DNA of 64,000 nt, taken from contig NZ_JANCTD010000007.1 of the NCBI RefSeq assembly GCF_024297185.1, positions 124,001-188,000 on the forward strand. Direction: 5' to 3'. The stretch's first letter is position 1, and every line of letters starts with the position of its first letter. The translations under genes and the position numbers were made by a program. The DNA is from Lewinella sp. JB7 (GTDB lineage Bacteria > Bacteroidota > Bacteroidia > Chitinophagales > Saprospiraceae). The notes beneath the pieces were generated by a model, which was not told the DNA's origin, made no database searches, and saw only the letters and a program-made list of their open reading frames with translations. Positions 35,289 to 43,545 of the stretch are shown one piece after another.

Positions 35289-36542
35289 CTATTCCTCCAC
35301 GTAGCGCACGTCGTCAAACTCCGCGGCCAGGGTTCGCAGTACGTTGATGATGGTTTCCTCCTCGAGGTCGGTGCGACGTACGAGGTCCTCGGGGCTCATT
35401 TCGATTACCGAGCGGGCCGTATCGAGTCCGATGCCCTTGAGGGCGTCGATGACCCAGCCTTCGATCTCGTCGCTGAACTCTTCCAGGTCGACGTCGTCTA
35501 CTTCTACTTCGTTGTTGCGGTACACGTCGATCTCGAAATCGACCAGCCGGCTGGCGAGTTTGATGTTGGTACCGCCCTTACCGATGGCCAGACTGACCTG
35601 ATCGGGCTCCAGGTACACCTTGGCGCGGCGGCTTTCCATGTCGAGTTCGATATTGGAAACGCGGGCCGGGGTAAGCGAACGCTGGATGTAAAGGTTGGTA
35701 TTGTTGGTGTAGGGGATCACGTCGATGTTCTCCTGGTTGAGCTCACGCACGATGCCGTGGATGCGGGAGCCCTTCATGCCGACGCAGGCGCCGACCGGGT
35801 CGATGCGGTCGTCGTAGCTCTCTACGCTCACCTTGGCGCGCTCGCCGGGGATGCGGACGATGCCCTTGATGGTGATGAGGCCGTCCTCGATCTCGGGAAC
35901 TTCCTGCTCCATAAGCTTGGCGAGGAAGCGCTCATCGGTGCGGCTCACGATCACCACGGGGTTGTTGTTGCGCATTTCGACCTCCTTGATTACGCCGCGG
36001 ACCATATCGCCCTTGCGGAAGTAGTCGCCGCGGATGGTTTCCGTACGGGGCATGACCAGTTCGCGACCGTTGGCATCGTCGATGACGAGCACTTCGCGCT
36101 TCAGGATCTGCTGTACCTCGCAGAGGACCAGCTCGCCTACCCGCTCGGTGTAGCTGCGGTAGATCTCGTCCTTCTCGAGGTCCATGATGCGGCTGATGAG
36201 CGTCTGCCGGGCGGCCATGATGCTGCGGCGACCGAAGTCTTCCAGGAAGAGCTGCTCGTAGCACTCTTCCCCGACTTCGTAGTCTTCGTCGATCGCGATC
36301 GCTTCCGAGAAGGAGATCTGGGAGAGTTCGTCGGTGACTTCGCCGTCGGGTACGATGTCCCGCACGCGCCAGAGCTCGAGGTCGCCCTTGTTGGCATTGA
36401 CGATGATGTCGAAGTTCTCGTCGGTGGTGAATTTCTTTTTGATCAGGGTGCGGAACACGTCTTCCAGTACCCGCACCATGGTGGGACTGTCGATGCTCTT
36501 ACCGGAGCTGAATTCCTTAAAGGTGTCTACCAGGTTCATCAT
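35289..36542 (-). CDS. nusA: Transcription termination/antitermination factor NusA
   Basis: The 417-residue protein has the N-terminal RNA-polymerase-binding domain (about 1-130), S1 domain (about 135-200, GELVLCEVQQILKREVLVID, RGDYFRKGDMVRGVIKEVEM), two KH domains (about 205-345, DPVGACVGMKGSRIHGIVRELNQENIDVIPY, VSLAIGKGGTNIKLASRLVDFEIDVY) and a short acidic C-terminal region. It controls pausing, termination and antitermination. It follows rimP by 2 bp, as usual, but a terminator stands where infB would normally follow. Confidence 0.96.
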   Translation of the reverse strand: MMNLVDTFKEFSSGKSIDSPTMVRVLEDVFRTLIKKKFTTDENFDIIVNANKGDLELWRVRDIVPDGEVTDELSQISFSEAIAIDEDYEVGEECYEQLFLEDFGRRSIMAARQTLISRIMDLEKDEIYRSYTERVGELVLCEVQQILKREVLVIDDANGRELVMPRTETIRGDYFRKGDMVRGVIKEVEMRNNNPVVIVSRTDERFLAKLMEQEVPEIEDGLITIKGIVRIPGERAKVSVESYDDRIDPVGACVGMKGSRIHGIVRELNQENIDVIPYTNNTNLYIQRSLTPARVSNIELDMESRRAKVYLEPDQVSLAIGKGGTNIKLASRLVDFEIDVYRNNEVEVDDVDLEEFSDEIEGWVIDALKGIGLDTARSVIEMSPEDLVRRTDLEEETIINVLRTLAAEFDDVRYVEE

Positions 36543-36544
36543 GG

Positions 36545-37015
36545 CTAGAAGGATATTTTGACGATTGATTTTTTAATGGCGTCCGTGGCGATGGTAATGT
36601 CCTCCACGACGGTTTTCTTGCGCTTGCCCTCCTTGATCCGCTGTTTGGCTTCCAGGACGACTTCGGTGGGGGTGGCCGCCTTCAGCAGACCGGTGTAGGT
36701 CTCTCCTTCGGTAGTGGTAACTTCTAAGTTACGGCCTACGTTCTTAAGGTACTGGCGGTAAAACTTCAGGGGCCGGTCGACCCCCGGGCTGCTAACGTCG
36801 AGGACGTATTCCTCCCCCAGGGGTTTCTCCTCATCGAGGTAGCTCTCCAGGTGACGGCTGATGCGCTGGCACTTAGCGAAGGTCATGGCCGAGTCGCTGT
36901 CCACGAACACCTCCAGTTTCTTGTTGGAGTGATTGACGTCGACGACGAAGCAGTCGTTAAACTCCTCCTCGTTGGCGAAATACTGCTCCAGTAGATTTAC
37001 GATCGTAGCTTCCAT
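36545..37015 (-). CDS. rimP: Ribosome maturation factor RimP
   Basis: The 156-residue protein shows the RimP core: NDCFVVDVNHSNKKLEVFVDSDSAMTFAKCQRISRHLESYLDE, YVLDVSSPGVDRPLKFYRQYLKNVGR. It is needed for 30S subunit assembly. rimP and nusA are 2 bp apart and form the conserved rimP-nusA pair. Confidence 0.93.
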   Translation of the reverse strand: MEATIVNLLEQYFANEEEFNDCFVVDVNHSNKKLEVFVDSDSAMTFAKCQRISRHLESYLDEEKPLGEEYVLDVSSPGVDRPLKFYRQYLKNVGRNLEVTTTEGETYTGLLKAATPTEVVLEAKQRIKEGKRKKTVVEDITIATDAIKKSIVKISF

Positions 37016-37048
37016 AGCCGGTACTTACCGCTTGTTAGTGTAGGCCTC

Positions 37049-37066
37049 GCACCCGCGTCCCCGCCG
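37049..37066 (-). repeat. Dispersed GC motif copy
   Basis: Reverse-orientation copy (+ strand GCACCCGCGTCCCCGCC) in the spacer upstream of rimP; the last base departs from the consensus. Confidence 0.45.
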
Positions 37067-37085
37067 AAAAGAGGAGAGTGCGGAC

Positions 37086-37116
37086 ACAAAAAAGAGGGAA
37101 CCTCGCGGTTCCCTCT
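37086..37116 (-). terminator. Rho-independent terminator of the SulP gene cluster
   Basis: Stem AGAGGGAACC (37093-37102) pairs with GGTTCCCTCT (37107-37116) around a 4-base loop. A TTTTTTGTG tract follows on the minus strand; a T-run after about six bases also follows on the + strand. It lies 69 bp past the SulP stop. Confidence 0.85.
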
Positions 37117-37184
37117 GTTGACTTTTTTACGGCCTTGTTTGGCAAAGATAACGGTTTGTACCGGATATAGTTGCATCCGCTTCG

Positions 37185-38900
37185 TCAGTCGTGCTGTACG
37201 GCCGGCAGATCCCAGTGCCGGCCGCCCCCCTCCTCCCGGAAGTGGCGGATAGCATCCTGGATGGATAGGAAGTGGCTCCCCACCCCCATCCGCTCCATGA
37301 GACCTGACCGGTAGAGGATGTCACGTACCGGTCCGATCACGCCACTGAGGTAAAGTTCTATCCGTCGGCTGCCGAGCTTATCGTGCAACTGCTCCAGAGC
37401 ATGCAGTCCCGTGGTATCCAGATCATTGATGGTGTGGGCGTCGAGAATCACCACCCGCAGCTGGGGGCCCTTTTCCTCGGCCATGGCGAGAATGCGATCG
37501 CCGAAAAACTCCGCGTTGCCGAAGTACAGTTCGGCGTCAAAGCGCACGATCAGTAAGTCCGGATCCACTTCCGCGTCGGCGAAGCGGGCGATGTTGCGAA
37601 AGGCGTTGGTCCCCGGGATCCGGCCCAGCTCCGCCAGGTGGGGGCGGGCTGCGCGCAGGAACATAAAGAAGAGGGAAAGCGCCACGCCTCCCGCGATCCC
37701 GTACTGCAGACCGGCGAAGAGGGTGAACAGAAAGGTGACGAAAAGTACCGCGAACTCCCGCGGTGCGAGCTTCCACAACCGCCGCATCTCGACCAGATCG
37801 AAGAGCTTCCCTACCGAAAAGATGATGACGGCCGCCAGCATGGTGAGGGGCAGGTAGTAGAACAGGGGCGTGAAGAAAAGCAGTACCGCCCCCAGTAGCA
37901 GGAAGGCGATGGCCCCGCTCAGCGGCCCCCGCCCGCCTCCTTCTTCCACCACCGCCGAGCGGGAAAAACTGGCCGAGGTCGGGATGGCCGCGAAGAAGCT
38001 GCCGGCGATCTTCGACAGACCGAGCGCGATGAGTTCCCGGTTCGGCTGAATGCGGTAATAGCCGTGGTGGGTCGCGAAGGAATTACCGATCGAGAGCGTC
38101 TCCACGAAACTGATGAGGGCCAGGACCAGTGCGACGGGCAGGAGTTGCCACCCCGCCTCCGCATCGAGAATCGGCAGATTAAAGGCCGGCAGGCCTTCGG
38201 GAATGTCGCCTACGACGTCGATCCCCATCCGGTCCAGCCGCAGCAGGTAGACGAGCACGGTGGCCAGTACGATCCAGATCAGCATAACGGGTGCCCGGGG
38301 CAGAAAGCGTTTGCCAAGGATGAGGATAGCCAGGGTGGATAATCCTAAAGCCGCGGTGGGGCCGTGCACGCTTCCGACGTGACGCCCGAACTCGACGAGG
38401 GTTTCGTAGAGGTAGGCCGTACGGGGCATATCGAGACCCAGGATCGGTTTGAGCTGGCTCGTGACGATAAGCACCGAGGCCGCCGAGACGAAACCCGACA
38501 GTACCGGTCGGCTCAGCAGGCTCACCATTCCGCCCATACGCAGTACGCCGAAGGCCAGTTGGATCAGACCGGTCAGGCCGGCGAGCACGACCGCGTAGGC
38601 GATGTACTCCGGGCTCCCCGGCTCCGCCAGGTGGCCGATACCACTCAGGCACAGCAAACTGGCCAGGGCGGTAGGCCCTACCGATACGTGGGGCGTACTC
38701 GCCAGCAGGGTGTATACCAGCAGCGGCACGAGCGCCGCGTACAGTCCGTACACCGCCGGCACGCCCGCCAGCAGCCCGTAGGCCATGGCCTGGGGAATGA
38801 GTACCACGCCGAGGGTAAGTCCCGCCAGGACATCCCCCCGCACGCCGGACCAACCGTAGTCGGGCGGTAGAGGAAACCAGAAGCGAAGCGGTCGGGCCAT
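37185..38900 (-). CDS. SulP/SLC26-family anion transporter with STAS domain
   Basis: The 571-residue protein has the SulP core of about 12-14 membrane helices (FPLPPDYGWSGVRGDVLAGLTLGVVLIPQAMAYGLLAGVPAVYGLYAALVP split over the first helices; SIGNSFATHHGYYRIQPNRELIALGLSKIAGSFF) and a C-terminal STAS domain (about 440-550: VVILDAHTINDLDTTGLHALEQL). SulP members carry sulfate, bicarbonate or other anions. Here sulfate is favoured because the gene starts 5 bp after a persulfide dioxygenase gene and about 1.4 kb after a sulfatase in one run. Confidence 0.93.
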   Translation of the reverse strand: MARPLRFWFPLPPDYGWSGVRGDVLAGLTLGVVLIPQAMAYGLLAGVPAVYGLYAALVPLLVYTLLASTPHVSVGPTALASLLCLSGIGHLAEPGSPEYIAYAVVLAGLTGLIQLAFGVLRMGGMVSLLSRPVLSGFVSAASVLIVTSQLKPILGLDMPRTAYLYETLVEFGRHVGSVHGPTAALGLSTLAILILGKRFLPRAPVMLIWIVLATVLVYLLRLDRMGIDVVGDIPEGLPAFNLPILDAEAGWQLLPVALVLALISFVETLSIGNSFATHHGYYRIQPNRELIALGLSKIAGSFFAAIPTSASFSRSAVVEEGGGRGPLSGAIAFLLLGAVLLFFTPLFYYLPLTMLAAVIIFSVGKLFDLVEMRRLWKLAPREFAVLFVTFLFTLFAGLQYGIAGGVALSLFFMFLRAARPHLAELGRIPGTNAFRNIARFADAEVDPDLLIVRFDAELYFGNAEFFGDRILAMAEEKGPQLRVVILDAHTINDLDTTGLHALEQLHDKLGSRRIELYLSGVIGPVRDILYRSGLMERMGVGSHFLSIQDAIRHFREEGGGRHWDLPAVQHD

Positions 38901-38905
38901 GCAGA

Positions 38906-40282
38906 CTAGGCGTCGACGGATTCGGTAGCCAGAATATCGGCGACCTTATCCTGAACGTTGACGAGCCGGTCGAAGCCCCGCGATTTAAGCATGCTCGAGG
39001 CGATGGTAGACCGGTAGCCGCTGCCGCAGTGGAGGTAGTATTCCTGGCGGGGATCGAGTTGACTGGTCGCCGCCGAAAGCTCCGACAGGGGGATGTTGCG
39101 TGCCTGCCCCAGGTGGCCACCCGCGTACTCGCTCGCCTTGCGGACGTCAAGGATGTTGTCGGGCTTGGCGGGATCGAATTCCGCCGCCGAGATCGTGGTG
39201 ATCGTATCTACTTCACCGCCGTACTCTTTCCAGGCCGCGATGCCGCCGTCCAGGTACCCCAGGGCATTGTCGTAGCCGACCCGGCTTAGACGTTCGACCG
39301 CTTCGGCTTCCTTGCCGGGTTCCGTGACCAGCAGAATGGGCTGCTGGAGGTCGGGGACCAGCTCTCCCACCCAGGGTGCGAAACTGCCGTCGATACCGAT
39401 GAAGATGCTATTGGGAATGAAACCCTTCACAAACGCTTCTTTCGGACGCACATCCAGCACCAGAGCCGTCTCCCGGTTGGCGACCTCCTCGAACTGCTCG
39501 GGGGTGAGAGCTACCGCACCGCGGTCCATGACGTCCTGGAAGGAGTCGTAGCCCGCCTTGTTCATCTTCACGTTCTCGCTGAAGTATGCGGGCGGGGGCA
39601 GCAGGCCGGCCGTCACTTCCCGCACGAACTCCTCCCGCGTCATATCTTCCCGTAGGGCGTAGTTGGTTTCTTTCTGGTTGCCCAGGGTATCGGTGGTTTC
39701 GCGGCTCATCTTCTTACCGCAGGCCGACCCGGCGCCGTGGGCGGGGTAGACGGTGATGTCGTCGGGCAGTACCATGATTTTACGGCGCAGGCTGTCGTAC
39801 AGCAAACCGGCCAGATCTTCTTTCGTGAGCGCGCCCTTCTTCTGGGCGAGGTCCGGACGACCCACATCGCCAATGAAGAGCGTGTCTCCGGTGAAGATCG
39901 CCTGTGGGGTGCCCCGTTCATCGAGCAGGAGGTAGGTCGTGCTCTCCAGCGTATGGCCGGGGGTATGTAGTACCCGAATGATCAGATCGCCGAGTTTGAA
40001 CTCCTCCCCGTCGGTCGCTTCGTACTTCTCGTAATCGGTTTTCGCGCCGGGTCCGTATACGATCCGCGCGCCGGTTTCCCGGGCCAGGTCGAGGTGGCCG
40101 CTCACGAAATCCGCGTGAAAGTGGGTTTCAAAAATGTACTTAATGGTATCTCCGGCGCTCTTCGCCTTATTCAGATAGGGTTCCGGACTCCGCAATGGAT
40201 CGATGACCGCGGCCTCTCCCTTGCTCGAAATGTAGTAGGCTCCCTGGGCGAGACAACCGGTGTAAATCTGTTCGATGATCAT
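38906..40282 (-). CDS. Persulfide dioxygenase-like metallo-beta-lactamase fused to two rhodanese domains
   Basis: The 458-residue protein has an ETHE1-type MBL domain (about 1-245) with THFHADFVSGH, HTPGHTLEST, GDTLFIGDVGRPDL and YPAHGAG. The first rhodanese domain (about 262-355) has no active Cys (LLVTEPGKEA at the loop); the second (about 365-455) keeps one in YLHCGSGYRS. Such fusions oxidise glutathione or low-molecular-weight persulfide to sulfite and move sulfane sulfur. It sits 60 bp downstream of a sulfatase and 5 bp upstream of SulP. A 9 bp direct repeat (40294-40318) in the spacer may be a control site. Confidence 0.88.
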   Translation of the reverse strand: MIIEQIYTGCLAQGAYYISSKGEAAVIDPLRSPEPYLNKAKSAGDTIKYIFETHFHADFVSGHLDLARETGARIVYGPGAKTDYEKYEATDGEEFKLGDLIIRVLHTPGHTLESTTYLLLDERGTPQAIFTGDTLFIGDVGRPDLAQKKGALTKEDLAGLLYDSLRRKIMVLPDDITVYPAHGAGSACGKKMSRETTDTLGNQKETNYALREDMTREEFVREVTAGLLPPPAYFSENVKMNKAGYDSFQDVMDRGAVALTPEQFEEVANRETALVLDVRPKEAFVKGFIPNSIFIGIDGSFAPWVGELVPDLQQPILLVTEPGKEAEAVERLSRVGYDNALGYLDGGIAAWKEYGGEVDTITTISAAEFDPAKPDNILDVRKASEYAGGHLGQARNIPLSELSAATSQLDPRQEYYLHCGSGYRSTIASSMLKSRGFDRLVNVQDKVADILATESVDA

Positions 40283-40293
40283 GACGCAACGTT

Positions 40294-40318
40294 ATATGAA
40301 GGAATCATCATATGAAGG
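40294..40318 (-). promoter_or_regulatory. Direct-repeat candidate operator ahead of the persulfide dioxygenase gene
   Basis: Two copies of ATATGAAGG (40294-40302 and 40310-40318) start 16 bp apart, 12 bp before the gene start. The spacing, close to one and a half helical turns, and the place suggest a protein-binding site. No regulator is known. Confidence 0.35.
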
Positions 40319-40342
40319 CGCGGGAGGGAAGAATGGTTGACC

Positions 40343-41860
40343 TCACTCCGTACACGGTAACAACCGGAAGTTGGTGTGACGGACGCGTTCAGCGTAGCGA
40401 TACTGCTCGATGTAGTCCTCCAGATCAAAGCTTCGTAGTCCGTAGTTGGGCGTATAGCGAGCCTGATCCCAGAACAGCGACCACGGATCCCCGGCGCGGG
40501 GGTCATCGGTACGGACCATGAATTCTTGCACGCGATCGGCCATCCGCTGTCGGACTTCGGCGTAGGCTTCCGTATTCGCGACATTACGGACTTGATAGGG
40601 GTCGGATCTTAGATCGTATAGTTCCTCCGCCGGTCGCTTGCCGAAGGCGAGCCGGAAGTGGTCGATGGTGTCGGACGCGGAACCTACCCCGGCCAGGATA
40701 AGCATCTTCGTGATGGAGTTGTCGACGTCTCCGTAAGCCCCGACGCTCCGTACCGCTTCCGGATCGCCGGCCGGCCACCGCTCCGGAAAAAAGTTGCGGA
40801 TGTAGAGGAAGGAGTCGTTGCGCACGGCCCGCACGGCGTAGCTTCCCGAATCGGATCGCACCTGAGCGTGGCGCTCACGCTCCAGAAAGACTTCCTCAGC
40901 CCCGGGCACCTGCGGATCGGTCAGTGCTTCCAGCAGGCTCGGGAGTTCGAAGGATGCCGGCACCCGCGCCCCCGCCGCCTCCATAAAGGTAGCGGCAAGC
41001 GAAGCGAGATTGACGTAGGATTTTCGGACGGTGCCCGCGGGAATGCGGTCCGGCCAGTGCGCCACGAAGGGCATGCGACTTCCGGCGTCGTACACGGTAG
41101 CCTTAGCGCGGGGGAAGGGCATCCCGTTGTCACTGGTGACGATAATCAGGGTGTTGGCCAACTCCCCCCGCGTCTCCAGAAGGTCGATCACCTCCCCGAT
41201 GTGGCGGTCGAATCGTTCTACCTCGGCGTAGTAGTCCAGCAGATCGTTGCGCACGCACGGCAGGTCGGGGAAGAAGGGGGGCACCCGTACCGAATCGGCA
41301 TTCATTCCGCTCCAGGCACCGAGGTTCGTCAGGTATTCCCGGTGCGGGTCCTGACTTCCGAACCAGTAGCAGAAGGGCTGACCGGTCTTTTTTTCCCGCA
41401 GAAATTCCGTGATGTCAGCGTACTCCTCCCCGGCCGGATTGTGCATCCAACCGTTACTTCTCCAATCACCCGGTCCCCATCCCTTCTGGTCGTGACCGAC
41501 GTGGTAGCCCAGTCGTTCCAACTCCGAGGTGTACACGGTCGTCCCCGCCGTAAAGTCGGACCACAAATTGCCCATCACCCCGTTCTGATGGGGGTACCGC
41601 CCGGTGAGGATACTGGCCCGGGAAGGACTACAGCTCGGGCTGGCGCAGTATGCGTTGGTGAACAGCATTCCACCCGCCGCCAGCCGGTCGAAATTGGGCG
41701 TCTGCACTACCGGATCGCCGTATACTCCGGCGTGGGGGAAGGACCAGTCGTCCGCCAAAAATAGGAGTATGTTCGGCCGCTCGGCCGCGGGTGGTACGGA
41801 GGGCATGTGGTAATACCCGAGAAAAAACAAACTTCCCACCGCTACGGCTAGCATCTTCAT
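40343..41860 (-). CDS. Formylglycine-dependent sulfatase (second copy)
   Basis: The ATG at 41860 (MKMLAVAVGSLFFLGYYHMPS) provides an N-terminal signal peptide; an earlier in-frame Met exists upstream. The 505-residue protein has PNILLFLADDWSFPHAGVYGDP, the formylglycine motif CSPSRASILTG, GSQDPHREY and TSDNGMPFPRAK. It belongs to the S1 sulfatase family but differs clearly from the sulfatase of the glycan locus, so the two likely act on different substrates. It starts a minus-strand run followed by the persulfide dioxygenase and SulP genes, which suggests release, transport and handling of sulfate or sulfur. Confidence 0.87.
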   Translation of the reverse strand: MKMLAVAVGSLFFLGYYHMPSVPPAAERPNILLFLADDWSFPHAGVYGDPVVQTPNFDRLAAGGMLFTNAYCASPSCSPSRASILTGRYPHQNGVMGNLWSDFTAGTTVYTSELERLGYHVGHDQKGWGPGDWRSNGWMHNPAGEEYADITEFLREKKTGQPFCYWFGSQDPHREYLTNLGAWSGMNADSVRVPPFFPDLPCVRNDLLDYYAEVERFDRHIGEVIDLLETRGELANTLIIVTSDNGMPFPRAKATVYDAGSRMPFVAHWPDRIPAGTVRKSYVNLASLAATFMEAAGARVPASFELPSLLEALTDPQVPGAEEVFLERERHAQVRSDSGSYAVRAVRNDSFLYIRNFFPERWPAGDPEAVRSVGAYGDVDNSITKMLILAGVGSASDTIDHFRLAFGKRPAEELYDLRSDPYQVRNVANTEAYAEVRQRMADRVQEFMVRTDDPRAGDPWSLFWDQARYTPNYGLRSFDLEDYIEQYRYAERVRHTNFRLLPCTE

Positions 41861-42399
41861 GTGTGGAAGATAAGCAGTTGTCGGTGGTAGGTGGCCGGGC
41901 ATATAACACTGCACCGGGAGTCGCTCGGCCTAAGTACAATCTCTATCCTGCCGCCCCCCCCCACACTACGAGCGCAGCGAGCATCCCCGCAAATTTTAAA
42001 TTGTACTTGGTAAATCATAAACGGTAAATCCTACCCCCTTTAGCAACTTGACCGAAGTACTATGTACCAGCACCTATCCCGACGTGCACCCTCACACTAC
42101 GAGCGCAGCGAGCAGAGCCGCTAAATTTTAAATCGTAAATGGTAAATCCCCCTCCCTTTAGCAACTTAACCTGAGTAATATACACCAGCACCTATCCCGA
42201 CGTGCGCCCCCACACTACGAGCGCAGCGAGCATCCCCGCAAATTTTAAATTGTACTTGGTAAATCGTAAATGGTAAATCCTAACCCCTAAAGAGGAAAAG
42301 CGCTCGGCGTATAACGCCTCGACCCTGCCGCACGAGCGCACCGAGCATCCCCGCAAAATTTTAAATTGTACTTGCTAAATCGTAAATGGTAAATCCCCC
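41861..42399. repeat. AT-rich degenerate tandem array A (about four units)
   Basis: Between the sulfatase and moxR lies non-coding DNA dominated by units of about 118-131 bp starting at 41962, 42093, 42211 and 42331. Each has a GC part (CACTACGAGCGCAGCGAGC), an AT part (CAAATTTTAAATTGTACTTGG), then short TAAAT/GGTAAATC words. The units are imperfect and the last is truncated. No open frame fits the stretch. It is not a CRISPR array: repeats and spacers are not separable. Confidence 0.75.
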
Positions 42400-43392
42400 T
42401 TAGGGCACCTCCACCACATTCAGCACCCGCTCGATGATATCCTCCTGCCGGATATTCTCCGCCTCCGCCTCGTAGGTCAGTCCGATGCGGTGCCGCAGCA
42501 CGTCTTCGCATACGGAGCGGACGTCTTCCGGCGTCACGTAGCCCCGGCGCTCGATGAAGGCCTGGGCCTTAGCGGCAAGGGCGAGGTTGATGCTGGCCCG
42601 CGGGCTCCCTCCGTAGTTGATGAGCGGCTTGAGATCGCCCAGTCGGTAGGCTTCCGGCTCGCGGGTGGCGAAGACGATGTCGATGATGTAGCGCTCGATC
42701 TTATCGTCCATGTAGATCTTACGGACCGACTCCCGCGCCCGCAGAATATCGGCCGGCGTGGCTACCGGATTGATGGTCGCGAAGCCCTGTCCGAGGTTGC
42801 GGCGGATGATCTCGCGCTCGTCTTCCCGGGTAGGGTAGCCGATGTTGACCTTCAGCATGAAGCGGTCGGTCTGGGCTTCCGGCAGGGTGTAGGTACCCTC
42901 CTGATCGATGGGGTTCTGGGTAGCCAGCACCAGGAAGGGTTCTTCGAGCCGGAAGGTTTCGGTTCCGATGGTTACCTGTCGTTCCTGCATGGCTTCGAGG
43001 AGGGCCGACTGCACCTTGGCCGGCGCGCGGTTGATCTCGTCGGCCAGTACGAAGTTAGCGAAGACCGGTCCCTTGCGTACGCTGAAGTCATTGAGCGTAG
43101 GGTTGTAGATCATCGTACCCACGATGTCGGCCGGCAGCAGGTCGGGGGTAAACTGGATGCGGCTGAAGTCGGCATTTATGGTCTGGCTCAGCGTTTTGAT
43201 CGCCAGCGTCTTGGCGAGTCCGGGCAGGCCCTCGAGCAGGATGTGTCCCCGGCTCAGCAGACCCAGCAGGAGGCGATCGACCATATTTTCCTGCCCTACG
43301 ATCACCTTCGCGGTTTCCTGGCGGATGCGCTCAACCACTTCGCTGTCTACGCGGATCTGTTGGTTCAACGCTTCGATATCAACACTGGCCAT
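42400..43392 (-). CDS. MoxR-family AAA+ ATPase
   Basis: The 330-residue protein has Walker A in LLEGLPGLAKTLAIKTL, Walker B in VLADEINRAPAKVQSALLEAMQE, sensor 1 in LVLATQNPIDQEGTYTLPEAQTDRF and the C-terminal lid domain. MoxR proteins act as chaperones for metal or cofactor insertion and usually sit next to DUF58 and von Willebrand A genes. Here the downstream side is a repeat array, so the usual partners are not adjacent on that side. A long perfect palindrome separates it from thiL. Confidence 0.92.
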   Translation of the reverse strand: MASVDIEALNQQIRVDSEVVERIRQETAKVIVGQENMVDRLLLGLLSRGHILLEGLPGLAKTLAIKTLSQTINADFSRIQFTPDLLPADIVGTMIYNPTLNDFSVRKGPVFANFVLADEINRAPAKVQSALLEAMQERQVTIGTETFRLEEPFLVLATQNPIDQEGTYTLPEAQTDRFMLKVNIGYPTREDEREIIRRNLGQGFATINPVATPADILRARESVRKIYMDDKIERYIIDIVFATREPEAYRLGDLKPLINYGGSPRASINLALAAKAQAFIERRGYVTPEDVRSVCEDVLRHRIGLTYEAEAENIRQEDIIERVLNVVEVP

Positions 43393-43406
43393 ACGATAGG
43401 TTTTTG

Positions 43407-43424
43407 GGGCGGGGACGCGGGTGC
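43407..43424 (+). repeat. Dispersed GC motif copy
   Basis: GGGCGGGGACGCGGGTGC, 15 bp upstream of the moxR start, in the divergent moxR-thiL spacer. Confidence 0.5.
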
Positions 43425-43451
43425 AAGGTAAATCATGGAGAGCAATCAGCC

Positions 43452-43496
43452 GCCGTTAGCCGTTGGACGGTTTGAAACCGTCCAACGGCTAACGGC
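43452..43496. repeat. Perfect 45-nt inverted repeat between moxR and thiL
   Basis: A 22 bp arm (43452-43473) is followed by one G (43474) and its exact reverse complement (43475-43496). The arm contains two related words, CCGTTAG and CCGTTGG. It lies between two divergent genes, so it is not a usual terminator position; it could be a cruciform, an operator for both genes or a mobile repeat. Confidence 0.8.
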
Positions 43497-43545
43497 TAGG
43501 CAACCTCCCGTCCCCCCGCGGGTTCTCCTGTTTCAAGCGCAATCT

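Noticed and set aside
41962-42399. Array A as a CRISPR array or protein-coding repeat
   Set aside because: Unit length varies (118-131 bp), there are no spacers, and no open frame crosses the units.
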